Assembly (NCBI GenBank): GCA_036847245.1
Contig: DAIUAL010000048.1
Coordinates: forward strand, 1 to 17,937
Source of the DNA: UBA4661 sp002405405
GTDB taxonomy: Bacteria > Bacteroidota > Ignavibacteria > Kapaibacteriales > UBA4661
Direction of reading: 5' to 3'
Length of the DNA stretch: 17,937 nt
Shown here: positions 15,182 to 17,937 of the stretch, one piece after another
Numbering within the stretch: the first letter of the stretch is position 1
Layout: each line of letters begins with the position of its first letter
Notes under the pieces: generated by a model
What the model was told of the DNA's origin: nothing
What the model saw: only the letters and a program-made list of their open reading frames with translations
The model's database searches: none
Program-made: the position numbers and the translations under genes

Positions 15182-17434
15182 ATGAAGCCATATTTCGTAG
15201 CACGATTGCTTGTGCTCAGCACCATGATGATTATATCGAAGGCAGTATATGCACCAATATTTGCCCAGATAACACCCTCAAATAATTCGTTCGCGTTGTT
15301 CGATTCTTATGTCCTCAAAACTCAACGCACACAGAGCATAATCACCCTCGATGGTAAATTAACGGAGGATATATGGAAAACAGCTCCTGTGATAGAAAAT
15401 TTCTTCCAACATTATCCCACAGATTCCTTGCCAGCCGATAAACGTGTACAAGTTCAATCAACATACGATGATACATACTTGTACTTTGGTATAAGCTGTT
15501 TTGATTCAACAGCCGGAGAGTTCTACTTTCAATCTCTGCGGCGTGATTTTACCAATATCGAGAGTGATTGTGTTGTCATTCTCATCGACCCTCTTGGTAT
15601 AGGACAAACAGGATTTAGTTTTCGCGTTTCTCCTCGTGGTGTTCAATCGGAGGGGTTTGTTGCCAATGGTGGCAATACGGGTTTAGACCTAACATGGGAT
15701 AATGTTTGGTTCGCAGAAACGGCTGTTGAAAAAGACCGATGGACAGTCGAAATAGCAATTCCTTTTCGTGCAATTCGTTTTGAAAGTGGGCGCAAAAACT
15801 GGCGCATCAATATTTTGCGATTTGATTGGAAAGTCAATCAGCTTTCCTCGTGGACACGCTATCCCATTAACTTTGGTTCGACATCATTGGCACATACCGG
15901 AAGATTAGAATGGGATACTCCTCCGCAGTCATCAAGTCTCAATATGAGCATTATTCCATCGGCAACTGTACTTTATAACCGATCGTTGATTCCTGCCAGC
16001 AAGGATCAGGGAGAATATAATATTGGTGGTGACATAAAATATGGCATTACTCCCAATCTCAATCTTGATGCAACAATTTTTCCCGACTTCTCAAATGTCG
16101 GCGTTGATAGGCAGATAACAAATCTGAGTCGATTCAGCATTTTTTTTCCTGAGCAACGGCAGTTTTTTATTGAAAACAGCGACCTTTTTTCACAGTTCGG
16201 TGTTGCACAAGTTCGTCCATTTTTCTCGCGTACCATTGGGCTTACAAATGACCCCCTAAATAACGGAATGCTAGCTCCTTTACGAATACCATTGGGCGTG
16301 CGGCTTACGGGCAATCTTGATGAGAATTGGCGTGTAGGGATCTTGAGTATGCAGACAGCAACCTCGGAACGATTAATGTTGGCGACACAGAATTACAGTG
16401 TTGGCGCGTTGCAACGACGTGTGTTTGGTCGTTCAAATATCGGGATCATTTTTGTGAATCGTCAGGGAAGGAATTTCAACGAAGAGGGTAATGATTTTAA
16501 TCGTACTCTAGGTGCTGATTTTAATCTTCTCAGCGATGACGGCACATGGCAGGGAAAAGTATTTTTTCATCAGAATTTTACACCAACCCAACATGGTGAT
16601 CAATTTGCTAGTGCCGGATGGCTTCGGTATTCGATACCGGGTATAGAAATTAATTGGAATCATGAATATATCGGTACGTACTATAAGCCCGAGGTTGGCT
16701 TTGCTCCGCGAACAGGTGTGTGGCGTTGGCAGCCGGTGATGACCCGTACATTCTATCCCGACAACAGAACGACTGTCAATGAACATAGCATAACGCTTGA
16801 GCAGGATACGTATTTTGACAATAGCGGTCGTTTTACCCTGCTGGATAATTCCTCTTTCCTCTCGTACAATGTAAACTTTGCCAATACGATGAATGCTACT
16901 CTGGTCGGAGGTAGTATCTATACACGCTTAACATTTCCTTTTGATCCGACAGGTAGAGGCAACAAAGACAATGAGCTATCCGTAGGAGAATACAAGTACT
17001 GGCGGTTTGGAGCAGATTTCTCATCGGACATTCGGTCATTACTGATCTTTTCGGGTTCAGTAAGAGCGGGTGGATATTTTAATGGTTCAAACATAAATAT
17101 ACGAGGATCTCTGGGGTATCGTTTTCAGCCCTTTGGTTCGATAACGCTTGCTGTCCAGCAGGATCATATTACGTTACCACAACCATTGCAATCGGCGCAG
17201 TTGACTCTTGCCAGTTTGTTGCTTGATCTTACTCCCACCCGCAACATCTTTATGACAGCATTTTTCCAGTACAATACGCAACTGAATAATGTCAATCTGA
17301 ATACTCGCATTCAGTGGCGATTTGCTCCAATGTCCGATGTTTTTCTCGTGTACACCGATAATTTTGATGCTACAACCTTTGCTCTTCGTACTCGTTCAGT
17401 GGCATTAAAATTGACATACTGGCTCAATATCTGA
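15182..17434 (+). CDS. DUF5916 outer-membrane protein with CBM9-like N-terminal domain
   Basis: The product is 750 aa from ATG 15182. That start is chosen over an in-frame codon 48 bp upstream because of the GGGAG ribosome site and the clean signal peptide MKPYFVARLLVLSTMMIISK ending near FAQ. An N-terminal CBM9-like sandwich follows: ITLDGKLTEDIWKTAPVIEN, then VQSTYDDTYLYFGISCFDS, and WTVEIAIPFRAIRFE. The DUF5916 barrel region comes next, with the family hallmark ATIFPDFSNVGVDRQITNLS RFSIFFPEQRQFFIENSDLF split here at the Ser. Repeated amphipathic strands run to a C-terminal LTYWLNI. These proteins occur widely in Bacteroidota and related phyla; their substrate is not established. It is transcribed with or just before the second Crp/Fnr gene, 46 bp downstream. 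Confidence 0.9.
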   Translation: MKPYFVARLLVLSTMMIISKAVYAPIFAQITPSNNSFALFDSYVLKTQRTQSIITLDGKLTEDIWKTAPVIENFFQHYPTDSLPADKRVQVQSTYDDTYLYFGISCFDSTAGEFYFQSLRRDFTNIESDCVVILIDPLGIGQTGFSFRVSPRGVQSEGFVANGGNTGLDLTWDNVWFAETAVEKDRWTVEIAIPFRAIRFESGRKNWRINILRFDWKVNQLSSWTRYPINFGSTSLAHTGRLEWDTPPQSSSLNMSIIPSATVLYNRSLIPASKDQGEYNIGGDIKYGITPNLNLDATIFPDFSNVGVDRQITNLSRFSIFFPEQRQFFIENSDLFSQFGVAQVRPFFSRTIGLTNDPLNNGMLAPLRIPLGVRLTGNLDENWRVGILSMQTATSERLMLATQNYSVGALQRRVFGRSNIGIIFVNRQGRNFNEEGNDFNRTLGADFNLLSDDGTWQGKVFFHQNFTPTQHGDQFASAGWLRYSIPGIEINWNHEYIGTYYKPEVGFAPRTGVWRWQPVMTRTFYPDNRTTVNEHSITLEQDTYFDNSGRFTLLDNSSFLSYNVNFANTMNATLVGGSIYTRLTFPFDPTGRGNKDNELSVGEYKYWRFGADFSSDIRSLLIFSGSVRAGGYFNGSNINIRGSLGYRFQPFGSITLAVQQDHITLPQPLQSAQLTLASLLLDLTPTRNIFMTAFFQYNTQLNNVNLNTRIQWRFAPMSDVFLVYTDNFDATTFALRTRSVALKLTYWLNI

Positions 17435-17480
17435 TCATCTGTACGAACATTCCCTTCTTCTATAACATTCAAAGGAAATC

Positions 17481-17930
17481 ATGATGAAAAATCTACCGAC
17501 TGTTTCTGATACAGCACTCTTGCAAAACGTTTCTTTTTTAGATGTACTTACACCCGAGAGCAGGCAAGAATTTCTTGCAGCAATTTCGATTATACGATTT
17601 TCTCGTTATCAACACCTCTTTCAGCCGGGACAAACCCTTTTGCAAGGATATTTTATTCTTCAGGGTGCTACTCGACAATACTACCTATGCGAAGGAAAAG
17701 AAATTGTAACCCGCCTTTCAGTTGAAGGTGAGATGTGTGGTACCTTTTACAGCTTTATTTCCGGCAAGCCAACATTCGAGTATGCAGAAGCTGTTGAGGA
17801 TGTTGTCGTTGCCGCGATTGCACGACATGATATCGAGCGACTGTGTGCTGAGTACATTGATATAGCAAATCTTGAGCGGAGGATTACCGAAGTAGCCGTA
17901 AAGCCCCTACCTTTAGGTATGGGGATGTAA
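17481..17930 (+). pseudogene. Crp/Fnr-family regulator, C-terminus lost at an IS200/IS605 end
   Basis: The open frame gives 149 aa, about 45 residues shorter than its family. The cyclic-nucleotide-type sensor domain is intact (about 15-115: FQPGQTLLQGYFILQGATRQ, then RLSVEGEMCGTFYSFISG) and the dimerisation helix begins (ERLCAEYIDIANLERRITE, 119-137). It then changes to VAVKPLPLGMGM and stops. The helix-turn-helix is absent. The change coincides with TTAC (17884-17887) and the hairpin of a transposon end, so the gene is interrupted by insertion, not naturally short. The last 14 or so codons are translated transposon DNA. A ribosome site AAAGGA (17471-17476) precedes tandem ATG codons at 17481 and 17484. 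It follows the DUF5916 gene by 46 bp. The remainder may lie on the far side of the element. Confidence 0.8.
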
Positions 17931-17937
17931 GGCGTGT
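17888..17937 (+). mobile_element. left end of an IS200/IS605-family insertion sequence (continues beyond window)
   Basis: Reading rightward are TTAC (17884-17887), 12 nt, the tetramer AAAG (17900-17903) and an imperfect palindrome: CCCCTACC (17904-17911), loop TTTA, then GGTA, an unpaired T (17920) and GGGG (17921-17924). IS200/IS605 elements insert 3' of a short target such as TTAC, recognise it with a guide tetramer at the hairpin foot (AAAG in IS608), and bind a hairpin with an extruded T through the Y1 transposase TnpA. All three features are present with the right order and spacing. No TCAA-type right-end site follows, so this is the left end; tnpA and/or tnpB should lie to the right. 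Confidence 0.82.

Noticed and set aside
17904..17930. Reading the hairpin at the right edge as a rho-independent terminator of the Crp/Fnr gene
   Set aside because: It is not followed by a T-run, lies inside the open frame, has the extruded T and AAAG/TTAC partners of IS200/IS605 ends, and the protein is already off-family before it.
1..17937. tRNA, rRNA, CRISPR array, phage or toxin-antitoxin system
   Set aside because: No tandem repeat-spacer pattern, T-loop/acceptor signature, conserved rRNA segment or recognisable phage or toxin gene was seen on either strand by eye.

Overview
The window looks like a chromosomal segment of a Gram-negative Bacteroidota/Chlorobi-type bacterium of moderate GC. 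The main reasons are a secreted S51 peptidase with a type IX secretion (Por) sorting tail, a DUF5916 outer-membrane protein, a two-component-regulator-propeller histidine kinase, DUF2911, and short Crp/Fnr-like regulators of the Bacteroidota kind. Kapabacteria or Ignavibacteria are plausible placements, but this is inference: no rRNA or ribosomal marker is present.

Left block (1-8212, all minus strand). In transcription order it holds an outer-membrane beta-barrel protein with one N-terminal CXXCH haem motif, a rhomboid protease with intact catalytic residues, a very large propeller sensor histidine kinase whose reading frame is broken, an unrecognised four-TM membrane protein with a long helical cytoplasmic part, and a lipoprotein-type alpha/beta hydrolase cut by the left edge. 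Spacing is short (about 20-120 bp), so one or two operons concerned with the cell envelope are likely. The kinase is read in two frames that meet inside one propeller blade near 5207-5235. A second frame change may separate its best signal peptide from the propeller near 6080-6110.

Middle block (8374-13264). A plus-strand NtrY-like histidine kinase diverges from the haem/barrel gene and has no response regulator beside it. It converges on the T9SS-type cyanophycinase-like gene. Upstream of that lie a DUF2911 gene, then an ECF sigma factor with its zinc-finger anti-sigma factor, all on the minus strand. Hairpins and a possible 53-codon gene lie between them.

Right block (13535-17937, plus strand). 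A Crp/Fnr-family regulator is followed by an AhpD-like peroxidase-related gene, with two inverted repeats between them, one of FNR-box layout. A strong terminator hairpin follows, then a DUF5916 barrel gene and a second Crp/Fnr gene. This second regulator loses its DNA-binding domain in the last 50 bases, where the DNA becomes a textbook IS200/IS605 left end: TTAC target, AAAG guide tetramer, and a hairpin with an extruded T. The element itself lies beyond the window.
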